From the NCBI RefSeq assembly GCF_024753205.1, contig NZ_JANUGZ010000001.1, positions 1,178,001-1,242,000 on the forward strand: 64,000 nt of DNA. Direction: 5' to 3'. Within the stretch, counting starts at the first letter, position 1. Each line of letters opens with the position of its first letter. Source of the DNA: Massilia aurea (GTDB taxonomy: Bacteria; Pseudomonadota; Gammaproteobacteria; Burkholderiales; Burkholderiaceae_D). Made by a program: the position numbers and the translations under genes. Shown piece by piece: positions 27,048 to 34,204 of the stretch. The notes beneath the pieces were generated by a model. It saw nothing but the letters and a program-made list of their open reading frames with translations. It was not told where the DNA came from and made no database searches.

Positions 27048-28336
27048 AATCCAAGCATCCGTCGTACATCAGTCATCCCAGGCTGGTCGTTAAATATCTC
27101 CACGTACCTTAGATAAGTGCCGATGGTTGTCTTGAGGTTCTCGTGACCAAGCTGGGCCTGTATTTTCTTCCATGGTTCTGGATTACCATTAAGACGCTCA
27201 GCATGATATGTTAGCACTGCGTATGAATGACGCAAGTCATGGATCGAATGTTTTGGCACCTTATCCAAAAACACTTCGTTCGTCATTGGGTCCTTCTTTT
27301 TAACAGTATCTACTAGACCTAATTCAAAACACGCATTTCTAAACATTTTTTGCAGTGCACCGTTCGTGACTGGTCTCCCGCATGACCGGGAAGTTATATG
27401 AGCGAGGAGCAGCTTGTGTGAGGGCGTTCGAGATTTGACTTTGCAGGATCGAAGCGAATCTGCACGTTCGCCGTCTATATATGCAATAGCATCCATTACC
27501 AACCAGGTCGGAATAGATACTTGCCGTGTTTTTTTTCCCTTCCCGTGATGGATAGTCAACGGCATGCTCACAAACGGAGTCGCCGAATCGGGACATAAAC
27601 TGAGAAACTGCAATGTGGTCAAACAGTTAATTTCATCCAAACGCAGCCCTACCGCCCAGCCCAGGTCAATAATTAGCCGATCTCGCGATGGCCGCTTATC
27701 TCCTTGTCGTTCTGCCGCTTGCGGACCGATATGTCGAAGTAGGTTTCGTAAATCTACAACCCTGAGGGGATGAATCTTACCGCTAGGCCTAGCTTTGGGA
27801 AGGGCTCGGTCTTTTATACGAGTCAGCGTAAGACGAGTAGTATGCTCAAAACCGCCATGATTTGCTGGGATCCTACTTTCTTCCACACATAACTGCCCAC
27901 CGATGTCGCCTTGATAAATACCACTTTTTGAACAGTATTCATAGAAAGCTCGGACTACCACCATAGCGTCGCGCACACCATCCGGTCCATACAGCTTTCC
28001 AGTTTTGGGACTGATCGAAGAAAGGTATGCGTCGCGGTAATCGCGTCGTTCTTGTTCAGATGCTGTCAGCCATTCGCGGCGGATCGCTTGCAGATATTGG
28101 AACCAGCTCTTGAGAGCATAAGCCGCTTTTGACCAAGTGTGAAAACTCGCAGTTGAAGCGGAGTGAACGTAATGCTCGTTCATGAACCCCGTTGGTTCTT
28201 CAAACAATATTTGTCGCGCTGGTGTCTCGAGGAAGAAAACTGGCTGCCCCTCTTTCAGTTCGGGGTGGCCTGAGTCATTGATAAATAGGGTCAACTGAGC
28301 GTCAAAGAACATGTTCATCTGTCTGATGTAGCGCAA
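27044..28336 (-). CDS. Tyrosine recombinase/integrase (first of operon, TnpA-like)
   Basis: The 430-residue protein has all catalytic residues: Arg in WAVGLRLDEIN (about 228), a Lys in the beta-hairpin KKTRQVSIP, HxxR in IHDLRHSYAV (about 368-371), His in AQLGHENLKTT and Tyr in GTYLRY (about 411). An N-terminal SAM-like core-binding domain (about 55-160) precedes it. It is the first gene of the operon and the most canonical of the three recombinases. The start could be ATG 28336, 28318 or 28312; no strong ribosome binding site separates them. The 154 bp upstream to the element end should contain its promoter. Confidence 0.88.
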   Translation of the reverse strand: MRYIRQMNMFFDAQLTLFINDSGHPELKEGQPVFFLETPARQILFEEPTGFMNEHYVHSASTASFHTWSKAAYALKSWFQYLQAIRREWLTASEQERRDYRDAYLSSISPKTGKLYGPDGVRDAMVVVRAFYEYCSKSGIYQGDIGGQLCVEESRIPANHGGFEHTTRLTLTRIKDRALPKARPSGKIHPLRVVDLRNLLRHIGPQAAERQGDKRPSRDRLIIDLGWAVGLRLDEINCLTTLQFLSLCPDSATPFVSMPLTIHHGKGKKTRQVSIPTWLVMDAIAYIDGERADSLRSCKVKSRTPSHKLLLAHITSRSCGRPVTNGALQKMFRNACFELGLVDTVKKKDPMTNEVFLDKVPKHSIHDLRHSYAVLTYHAERLNGNPEPWKKIQAQLGHENLKTTIGTYLRYVEIFNDQPGMTDVRRMLGL

Positions 28337-28490
28337 AAAGCACCAACAGTTTGGCAGACGATAGTAGAGCTAAGCTAGCCTTGGAGCAACATGTTTCGGT
28401 CCATGAACAAATTTTCCATTCCGCAATTCTTCGCAAAATTGGGACACTGTCAGCATTCTTGCCCTATGAAACCCACGACGCCTGCTCGGT

Positions 28491-28811
28491 CTACATTCCG
28501 TGTTCGCAGCCGCGGTAGGGATTGAGCGATACGCTGAACGGAATATCGGGCGACGTGTTGCGTGACAGGATCGTCTTGGCGAACTCGTCGGTGACCACGG
28601 TCTTGAACGCGGCCGATTCACCGGTCGACCCGGCAGCCGACTCAGAATCGGCATCAGACCAGCCGTCGTCAAAACGCTCGCGACCGTTGACCTCATAGCG
28701 CCCCTGCAGGTTCGACACCGCGCCACGCCCCTTGCGTGCAACGCGCGACGGCGCCAGCATGATGTGTTCTTCTACCCGCTCGCGGCGGATGGGCTCATCG
28801 GTGTCGATCAT
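28491..28811 (-). pseudogene. Truncated PA0069-family radical SAM gene (5' part only)
   Basis: A 106-residue frame starts at ATG 28811 with AGAGG upstream and a LexA box 14 bp further. It has the family motifs KGRGAVSNLQGRYE and SPDIPFSVSLNPYRGCEHG, then ends in one Met and a TAG at the point where the complete copy continues with C-I-Y-C. In the 36 residues before the break it matches the copy at 21075-22223 at 31 positions, yet their N-termini differ. Without the last two cluster cysteines it cannot be an active radical SAM enzyme. Its GC (about 63 percent) matches the chromosome to the right better than the element. Confidence 0.88.
28498..28505. other. Putative right attachment core of the recombinase element
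   Basis: CCGTGTTC, identical to 21955-21962 and at the same codon position of the radical SAM motif. Sequence to its right continues the truncated gene; sequence to its left is element DNA. Confidence 0.5.
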
Positions 28812-28824
28812 GGCCTCTGCTCCA

Positions 28825-28844
28825 TACTGTATGTTTATACAGTA
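28825..28844 (-). promoter_or_regulatory. LexA (SOS) box of the truncated radical SAM gene
   Basis: TACTGTATGTTTATACAGTA is close to the ideal SOS box. On the minus strand it contains TATAAA as a possible -10. It is 14 bp upstream of the start at 28811 and differs from the box at 22240-22259 at only two positions. Confidence 0.85.
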
Positions 28845-28876
28845 TGTTACGCCGCTACCCCACCAAATTCAAGCCG

Positions 28877-29599
28877 CTAGTTGTGCGGACGGGCAAAGGT
28901 CGCCAGATAGTTCACGCTCGTATCGCTGCACCATGAGGCGCGATGCAACACCGGCAGGTAACGCATGCCGCGCAGATCGATCCGCTGCAGCCCGGCCCCG
29001 GTGGCTGCAGCCAGCATCTCGGCGGGTTTGACGAAGCGATGCCACTGGTGTGTGCCACGCGGCAGCACGCGCAACACGTACTCCGCCGCCACGATGGCCA
29101 ACAGATAGCTCTTCCAGCTGCGGTCGATCGTCGACGCCAGCAGCAGACCACCGGGCGCCACGCGCCGCGCTACCTCTTCGATGAAAGCCTTGGGGTCGGC
29201 CACATGCTCCGCCACCTCGAGCGCCAGTACGACGTCGAAGCGTTCATCGGACCGCAGGACAGTCTCCAGTTCGCCCAGGCGATAATCGACTACCGCGCCG
29301 CTGGCGGCCGCGTGGCGTTGCGCCGCCGCCAGGTTGCCAGGCGAGGCATCGATGCCGACCACCTGTGCGCCACGCAGGGCCAGCGGTTCGGACAGCAGCC
29401 CGCCGCCACAGCCGACGTCGAGGATGCGCAGACCCGCCAGCGACGTATCGGCGCGGCCGAAATGCGACGTCATGCACGCGAGCAGATAGGCCTGGCGCAG
29501 CGCGTTCGTGACATGCAACGGCCGCATCGGTCCGTTCGGGTCCCACCAGGTGGCGCCGAGTCGGTCGAAGCGGGCGATTTCGTCTGCAAGCGCACTCAT
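28877..29599 (-). CDS. ubiG: UbiG-like ubiquinone O-methyltransferase
   Basis: The 240-residue SAM-dependent methyltransferase has the UbiG N-terminus (IARFDRLGATWWDPNGPMRPLH), motif I ILDVGCGGGLLSEPLA, and the distinctive STIDRSWKSYLLAIVAAEYVL and LPRGTHQWHRFVKP segments of UbiG. UbiG methylates two hydroxyl positions in ubiquinone synthesis. The ATG at 29599 overlaps the end of the upstream FAD oxidoreductase by 4 nt. Since its neighbours are not ubiquinone genes, it could be a paralogue; only a genome-wide check would tell. Confidence 0.8.
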   Translation of the reverse strand: MSALADEIARFDRLGATWWDPNGPMRPLHVTNALRQAYLLACMTSHFGRADTSLAGLRILDVGCGGGLLSEPLALRGAQVVGIDASPGNLAAAQRHAAASGAVVDYRLGELETVLRSDERFDVVLALEVAEHVADPKAFIEEVARRVAPGGLLLASTIDRSWKSYLLAIVAAEYVLRVLPRGTHQWHRFVKPAEMLAAATGAGLQRIDLRGMRYLPVLHRASWCSDTSVNYLATFARPHN

Positions 29600-30627
29600 G
29601 TTTGGTCTCCGCTCGCAGCAGCGGTCACCAGCGCTGCCAATGCGCGGCCGGAGCGCCAGGCGCCTTCCACACCGCCGCCGGCAAGGGCATCGCCGCACAC
29701 GCCAAGTCCCATGCCCGCGTCCCACCAGGCGCCGGCGGCCGGCTCGTCACCGGGCGCCGCTGCCAGCGTTGCATACAGCCAGCGATGCACGGCCGCGAAG
29801 CGCCAGGCCAGAGCGCCACCGACACAATCGGCAAGCGCCGCCTGCAGCATCGCCTGCACCTGGTCGGGCGGCGTGTCCAGATGCGCGCCGGTCCAGTCGG
29901 GCGTTGCGTGCACCACCCACTGGGCCTGCCCCGCCAGCACTGTGCGCGCCGGCTTGGCATCGTTGCGCACCACCAGCGCCAACGGGCCGGATGCGGGCAG
30001 CGCCAGGTCCCAGTCACAGCCCGTTGCGGGCGCGTCGGTTGTGCCCATCAAGACCCAGACCGGCAACATCGGCACGGCCTGCGCGCGCGCGGCCCAATCC
30101 GGGCGATGCACGTCCAGCAGCGCGGCCGCCTGTTGCGGTGGGATGGCCAACGCCACGGCATCGAAGCCATCGGCCACGGTCACACCGGCACTCTCCAGAG
30201 ACCACGTTGCGCCGCTGCGCCGCACGCCATCGACCGTGCACAGGGTATGCAACGGCAGGTCCTTCAACAACGCGCGGCACAGGGCCGGCATGTCGGGCGT
30301 GGCAACCCAGAACGCGCCGCCAGGCAGGGCTGCGCCATGCGCCAGCCGCGGCGTCCAGCGCGCCAGCAGCCCGACGCGCTGCCCCTGCTCGACGAAACCC
30401 AGGAAGTCGGCGCCCGTGGCAGCAAAGCACGGCGTCCCGTGATCCAGGCCCAGCATGGCGTCGGTGCCAGCGACCGACGTCACACGCCTGGTGGACATGC
30501 GCCCGCCAACACCGCGCGACTTGTCGAACACCTGCACCGCATGCCCGGCATCGGCCAGCGCGCGCGCACAGGCAGCCCCGGCAATGCCGGCCCCGACCAC
30601 CGCTACCCGTAGGCTCGTGCCACTCAT
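29596..30627 (-). CDS. FAD/NAD(P)-binding oxidoreductase (amine-oxidase-like)
   Basis: The 343-residue product starts with a Rossmann FAD loop VAVVGAGIAGAACARALADA followed by VFDKSRGVGGRMSTRR, the RxGGR-type motif of renalase and related flavoproteins. The end has GLGVCGDALAGGGVEGAWRSG, the second FAD-contact motif. The start at 30627 overlaps the preceding DCC gene by 4 nt (ATGA). Substrate unknown. The overlap on both sides places it in one transcript with the DCC protein and the UbiG-like methyltransferase. Confidence 0.87.
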   Translation of the reverse strand: MSGTSLRVAVVGAGIAGAACARALADAGHAVQVFDKSRGVGGRMSTRRVTSVAGTDAMLGLDHGTPCFAATGADFLGFVEQGQRVGLLARWTPRLAHGAALPGGAFWVATPDMPALCRALLKDLPLHTLCTVDGVRRSGATWSLESAGVTVADGFDAVALAIPPQQAAALLDVHRPDWAARAQAVPMLPVWVLMGTTDAPATGCDWDLALPASGPLALVVRNDAKPARTVLAGQAQWVVHATPDWTGAHLDTPPDQVQAMLQAALADCVGGALAWRFAAVHRWLYATLAAAPGDEPAAGAWWDAGMGLGVCGDALAGGGVEGAWRSGRALAALVTAAASGDQT

Positions 30628-31001
30628 CGCTTGCTGCCATGGCCGCGCCACAGCGGCCTCATGGCCAGGAACAGGCGATAGGCCGGCTCCAGCAACGCCA
30701 GCGCAACCCTGGACCCCAGCAGACGTCCAAGCCAGGCCCAGCGCGGCAAGGACCGCCACAGCAGGGTGAATGCCTCCGCACCGCTGGCCAGGGTCCCATC
30801 GGGACGGCGCATGTGCAGCCGCGCCATGGCGGCCTCGCGGTTCAGCCCCGGGCCAAGCGCTTCGGGCGCGCAGTGGGCGACGTCGACCCAGCAAACCTGG
30901 TCTGCTCCGTCCTGACGCTGATAGAGGGCGATCTCGCGGGTGCATACCGGGCAGCTGCCGTCGTAGTACACGGTGGGGGAGGTTGAGGATTGTTCTTGCA
31001 T
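30624..31001 (-). CDS. DCC-family (DUF393) thiol-disulfide oxidoreductase-like protein
   Basis: A 125-residue protein with the family hallmark near its N-terminus, YYDGSCPVCTREIALYQ, containing the DxxCxxC motif, and with W and R-rich C-terminal helices (LPRWAWLGRLLGSRVALALL). The ATG at 31001 places that motif at the usual distance from the start; no clear ribosome binding site is seen. Members are predicted redox proteins of unsettled function. It overlaps the FAD oxidoreductase gene by 4 nt. Confidence 0.88.
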   Translation of the reverse strand: MQEQSSTSPTVYYDGSCPVCTREIALYQRQDGADQVCWVDVAHCAPEALGPGLNREAAMARLHMRRPDGTLASGAEAFTLLWRSLPRWAWLGRLLGSRVALALLEPAYRLFLAMRPLWRGHGSKR

Positions 31002-31058
31002 GATTTGATCATACAGGAAACAGGTCAAAATGCGGTTCACTGTCACGGGCGTTTCGGT

Positions 31059-31739
31059 CTAACAACCCATTAAACGGTTCACGCCCTGTTCATCAGATTG
31101 ACTTGCGTTGTCTGCGCATGATCCGGCAGCGCAAGCGCGTACATAGGCCGCTTGTTGTGCGACAAACCCGTCGAAGGCGTCGAGCAGCGGGCTGAAGCGC
31201 CCGGGCGCGCGTTCCAGCTGCCCCAGCGCCTGCGCCGCCGCTTCCAGGCTTGAGAGCTGATGCGGCGCATGCGCCTTGCGGATGCGGTAGTTCGACGGCG
31301 CTACGTCGGTCAACGCCAGCCGCGGCAGCCGTTGCAGCACCGGGTTCAGGTACAGCATCTTGCGGCTCTTGCGCCAGGTAGCGTCAAATAGCACCAGCCG
31401 CAGGGCCTCGGCAGGCAGCGCCGGCATTGGCAGCGGCGCGGGCAGGCCGGCATCATCTGGTGTGGCCGGATATAGCAGCACGGGCGTGCGCCCATCCGCA
31501 TGCAACAGGCCATCGAGCACCCCGGCATCGAAGGCTTCGCCGGTCGCCATCACGCTGCCATTCACGCACAGATGCAGCAAGCGCGCGCTGTTCTTGGCGT
31601 TGCCCACTTCCAGCGGATGCTGCAGGATCAGCAGGTGCGCCTGCGCCTGTACCGGCGTGATCCAGCGGCAAATGCAGGCCGACTGCGCCCGCAGGCACGT
31701 CGTGCAGACAGCGCGTTTGAATCCAGCCGCACCCGTCAC
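31059..31739 (-). CDS. DTW-domain tRNA-uridine aminocarboxypropyltransferase (TapT-like)
   Basis: The 226-residue protein shows the DTW/TRM3-type signatures: a Cys cluster near the N-terminus (CTTCLRAQSACIC), LLILQHPLEVGNAKNSARLL, LLYPATPDD and the DxTW motif in LFDATWRKSRKM, followed by SNYRIRKAHAPHQLSSLEA. Characterised members add the acp3 group to U47 of tRNA using SAM. The start is GTG at 31739, overlapping the end of the NodT-type gene by 4 nt, so it is probably translated from the efflux transcript. Confidence 0.85.
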   Translation of the reverse strand: MTGAAGFKRAVCTTCLRAQSACICRWITPVQAQAHLLILQHPLEVGNAKNSARLLHLCVNGSVMATGEAFDAGVLDGLLHADGRTPVLLYPATPDDAGLPAPLPMPALPAEALRLVLFDATWRKSRKMLYLNPVLQRLPRLALTDVAPSNYRIRKAHAPHQLSSLEAAAQALGQLERAPGRFSPLLDAFDGFVAQQAAYVRACAAGSCADNASQSDEQGVNRLMGC

Positions 31740-33115
31740 GGCGCTGGCGTCCAGCCACCGCCCAGCGCCCGGTAAAGGTCGACGTGCGCCGCCAGCAAAC
31801 TCGTGCGCAGTTGCAGCGCGGCGAGATCGGCACTGAATGCCGTACGCTGTGCGTCGAGCTCTTCCAGGTACGACGCGTAGCCGTTCGTGTAGCGGTTGTG
31901 GGCCACGCGCAGCACCTCGCCGGCCGCCGCGCGCCGTGCCTCGGCTTCCACCAGTTGTCGCTGCAAGCCATCGATCGACGCCAGGGCATTCTCGGTCTCG
32001 GCAAACGCCGTGCGCACCACGGTCTCATAGCCGTAGATGGCGCGATCGCGCACCGTGCCGGCGATTTCGGCCTGCGCACGCAGGCGGCCCGCGTCGAACA
32101 ATGGCGCAAGCACGCTGCCGCCGATGCTCCACAATTCCGTTGGCGAACGCAGCAATTGCGTGATGCCGCCCGCCCCTGCCCCGAGCGACGCCGTCAGCCG
32201 GATCGACGGCAAGAGCGCATCGCGCGCCACGGCCAGGCTGGCATCGGCCGCAGCGATGGCCTGCTCGGCCTGGGCGATGTCGGGCCGGCGCCGGAGCAGT
32301 TCGGATGGCAAGCCGGCGCCGGGGGTCGGCTCACGCAGCGACAGCAGATCGGTACCGCGCGCAATCGCCCCTGGACTCGCGCCCAGCAGCAGATTGAGCG
32401 CCTGCTCCTGCTGCGCCACCTGCCGCTCCAACTGCGGCACGGTGCCGGCCGTCGCGTGCAATTCGGCCTCGGCCTGCGACATTTCCAGGCGCGAGCTGTA
32501 GCCCACTTCGAACTGATGCCGTGCCAGGTTGTACGAGCGCTCGCGCGACGCCAGCGTGGCCTTGGCCAGTGCCAGCTGGGCGTCCAGGCCCAGCAGGTTC
32601 AGATAGCCCGACGCCGTATTGGCCGCCACCGCCAGCGCCGCTGCTTCCAGCGCCGCCTCTTGCGACAGCGCCTCGAACCGCGCCGACTCGACGGTGTTGG
32701 CCACGCGGCCGAACAGGTCCAGCTCGTAGCTGGCCTGCACGGCGCCCACGAGCGACGTCGATTCGACCGGCGTGCCTTGCGGGCCGATGGCGCGCGCCCG
32801 GGTCGGCGCCAGCGACAGGTTCAGCGCCGGCAGACGCGCGCTGTCGGCCACGCGAATGCGCGCCTGGTATTCCTGCAGCCGCGCGCGGGCGATCTTGAGG
32901 TCGCCGTTGTTCGCCTGCGCCTGTTGCACCAGGGCGTCCAGCGCCGGATCGCCGAACGCGCGCCACCAGTCACGCTCGACGCTGGCATTCGCGCCGGGCA
33001 AGGTCGTGCGCCACGCCACCGGCACCGTCACCGAGGACGGCGGCGCCGGCTGCGGCGCCATTGCGCAGGCGGCCAACACGAGTGGCGCCGCCAGAACCAC
33101 TAACCGCCGCTTCAT
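31736..33115 (-). CDS. NodT-family outer-membrane efflux lipoprotein
   Basis: The 459-residue protein begins with a lipoprotein signal (MKRRLVVLAAPLVLAAC, cleavage before the Cys at 17). Two OEP repeats follow, each with the long coiled helices of TolC-like channels (for example LASRERSYNLARHQFEVGYS and VLRVAHNRYTNGYASYLEEL). It is the outer-membrane channel of a tripartite pump with the adaptor and MFS proteins encoded upstream, whose gene it overlaps by 4 nt. Confidence 0.93.
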   Translation of the reverse strand: MKRRLVVLAAPLVLAACAMAPQPAPPSSVTVPVAWRTTLPGANASVERDWWRAFGDPALDALVQQAQANNGDLKIARARLQEYQARIRVADSARLPALNLSLAPTRARAIGPQGTPVESTSLVGAVQASYELDLFGRVANTVESARFEALSQEAALEAAALAVAANTASGYLNLLGLDAQLALAKATLASRERSYNLARHQFEVGYSSRLEMSQAEAELHATAGTVPQLERQVAQQEQALNLLLGASPGAIARGTDLLSLREPTPGAGLPSELLRRRPDIAQAEQAIAAADASLAVARDALLPSIRLTASLGAGAGGITQLLRSPTELWSIGGSVLAPLFDAGRLRAQAEIAGTVRDRAIYGYETVVRTAFAETENALASIDGLQRQLVEAEARRAAAGEVLRVAHNRYTNGYASYLEELDAQRTAFSADLAALQLRTSLLAAHVDLYRALGGGWTPAP

Positions 33116-34203
33116 CGCTGCCCCGCGTTCGCCGTGGTGGCAGCAGCCGTATCGATCATTGTCACCACCGACATCCCGGGCCGCAGGCGGTTGGCCAGCG
33201 GCTGGTTCGGGTCGATGCTGATGCGCACCGGAATCCGCTGGGCAATCTTGACGTAGTTACCGGTGGCGTTGTCCGGCGCGATGACCGAAAACTCCGAACC
33301 AGTGGCCGGCGCGATGCGCTCGACGTGGCCGCGCAGCTTGGCACCGCCCAGCGCGTCGACACTAAAACTGACCGGCTGGCCGACGGCCACCCCCGCCATC
33401 TGCGTTTCCTTCAGGTTGGCGATGATCCACATCTGGTTAGGCACCAGGGCGGTCAGCTGCGCACCCGCATTGACGAAGGCGCCCTGGCGCACGGTCACTT
33501 GCCCCAGCTGGCCGTCGCGCGGGGCGATGATGTTGGTGTTGGCCAAGTCGATCTCGGCCAGCTTGACAGCCGCTTCGGCGCTGGCAACCGCGGCTTCGAG
33601 GGCGGCGCGGTTGACCCCAACCGACGCCAGGTTCTGGCGAGCGATCTCGACCGAGGCGCGGGCCTGGTCGCGGCTGGCCGTGGACTGGGCACGGGTAGCG
33701 CGCGCGGCGTCGAGTTCGCGCGCCGACAGCGAACCGTCGGCCGCCAGCTCTTCCACGCGGCGCAGATCGGCGCTGCTGCGCCGTGCCTGCGCTTCGTTCG
33801 ATGCCAGCAGTGCCTGGTTCTGGGCGATGGTGGCGCGGGCGCTGGCGTTCGTCTGCGCGAAGTTGGCCAGCGCCGCCTTGCGGTTGGCCAGTTCGGCCCG
33901 TGCCTGCGCCAGGCGCTGGATCGGGATCCGGTCATCGATGCGCAGCAACAGCTCGCCCTTCCTGACGGTCTGGAAATCCTGCACGCGGACCTCGGTCACG
34001 TAGCCGCTCAGTTGCGGACTGATGATCGTCACCTGGCCGCGCACCAGCGCGTTCTCGGTCGCCTGCAGCGTGCTGCGAAACGGCGGCAGATTCCAGGCGT
34101 ACAGCACGATCAGGATGCCGACGAGCGCGATGGCGGCAAAGGCCAGCGCACTGAGGATGATCTTGCGCTTCGGGCGCGCGGGGGTAGCAACAGGTTCTGA
34201 CAT
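33112..34203 (-). CDS. HlyD/EmrA-type membrane fusion protein
   Basis: The 363-residue adaptor has one N-terminal transmembrane helix (about residues 15-35, IILSALAFAAIALVGILIVL), then a lipoyl/barrel-sandwich half (VRGQVTIISPQLSGYVTEV), a long alpha hairpin rich in Ala, and a beta-barrel (FVNAGAQLTALVP, QPVSFSVDALGG). It links the inner-membrane pump to the outer-membrane channel. It is one nt downstream of the MFS gene and overlaps the channel gene by 4 nt. Confidence 0.93.
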   Translation of the reverse strand: MSEPVATPARPKRKIILSALAFAAIALVGILIVLYAWNLPPFRSTLQATENALVRGQVTIISPQLSGYVTEVRVQDFQTVRKGELLLRIDDRIPIQRLAQARAELANRKAALANFAQTNASARATIAQNQALLASNEAQARRSSADLRRVEELAADGSLSARELDAARATRAQSTASRDQARASVEIARQNLASVGVNRAALEAAVASAEAAVKLAEIDLANTNIIAPRDGQLGQVTVRQGAFVNAGAQLTALVPNQMWIIANLKETQMAGVAVGQPVSFSVDALGGAKLRGHVERIAPATGSEFSVIAPDNATGNYVKIAQRIPVRISIDPNQPLANRLRPGMSVVTMIDTAAATTANAGQR

Positions 34204-34204
34204 A

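Larger units (their letters stand above)
21955..28505. mobile_element. Multi-recombinase site-specific element inserted in a radical SAM gene
   Basis: About 6.55 kb lies between two CCGTGTTC cores. Contents from left to right are a 5' radical SAM segment with a LexA box (to 22259), a 158-aa coiled-coil protein, and three tyrosine recombinases in one minus-strand operon with overlaps of 8, 4 and 4 nt. There is no other cargo. The set resembles Tn554-type (TnpA, TnpB, TnpC) and recombinase-in-trio elements, but with one large recombinase more than Tn554. The right end cuts a second radical SAM copy exactly at the CxxxCxxC codons. No terminal inverted repeats are apparent. The precise ends are inferred from the shared core. 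Confidence 0.7.

Noticed and set aside
21955..28505. Classical transposon with terminal inverted repeats and target duplication
   Set aside because: I found no inverted repeats at the ends. The shared octamer and the recombinase genes fit site-specific recombination better.
28943..31003. Long plus-strand frames (28943-30442, 29508-30986, 29602-30612)
   Set aside because: They are antisense to the methyltransferase, FAD oxidoreductase and DCC genes, consist of Arg/Ala/Pro-rich nonsense typical of high-GC antisense frames, and show no motif.
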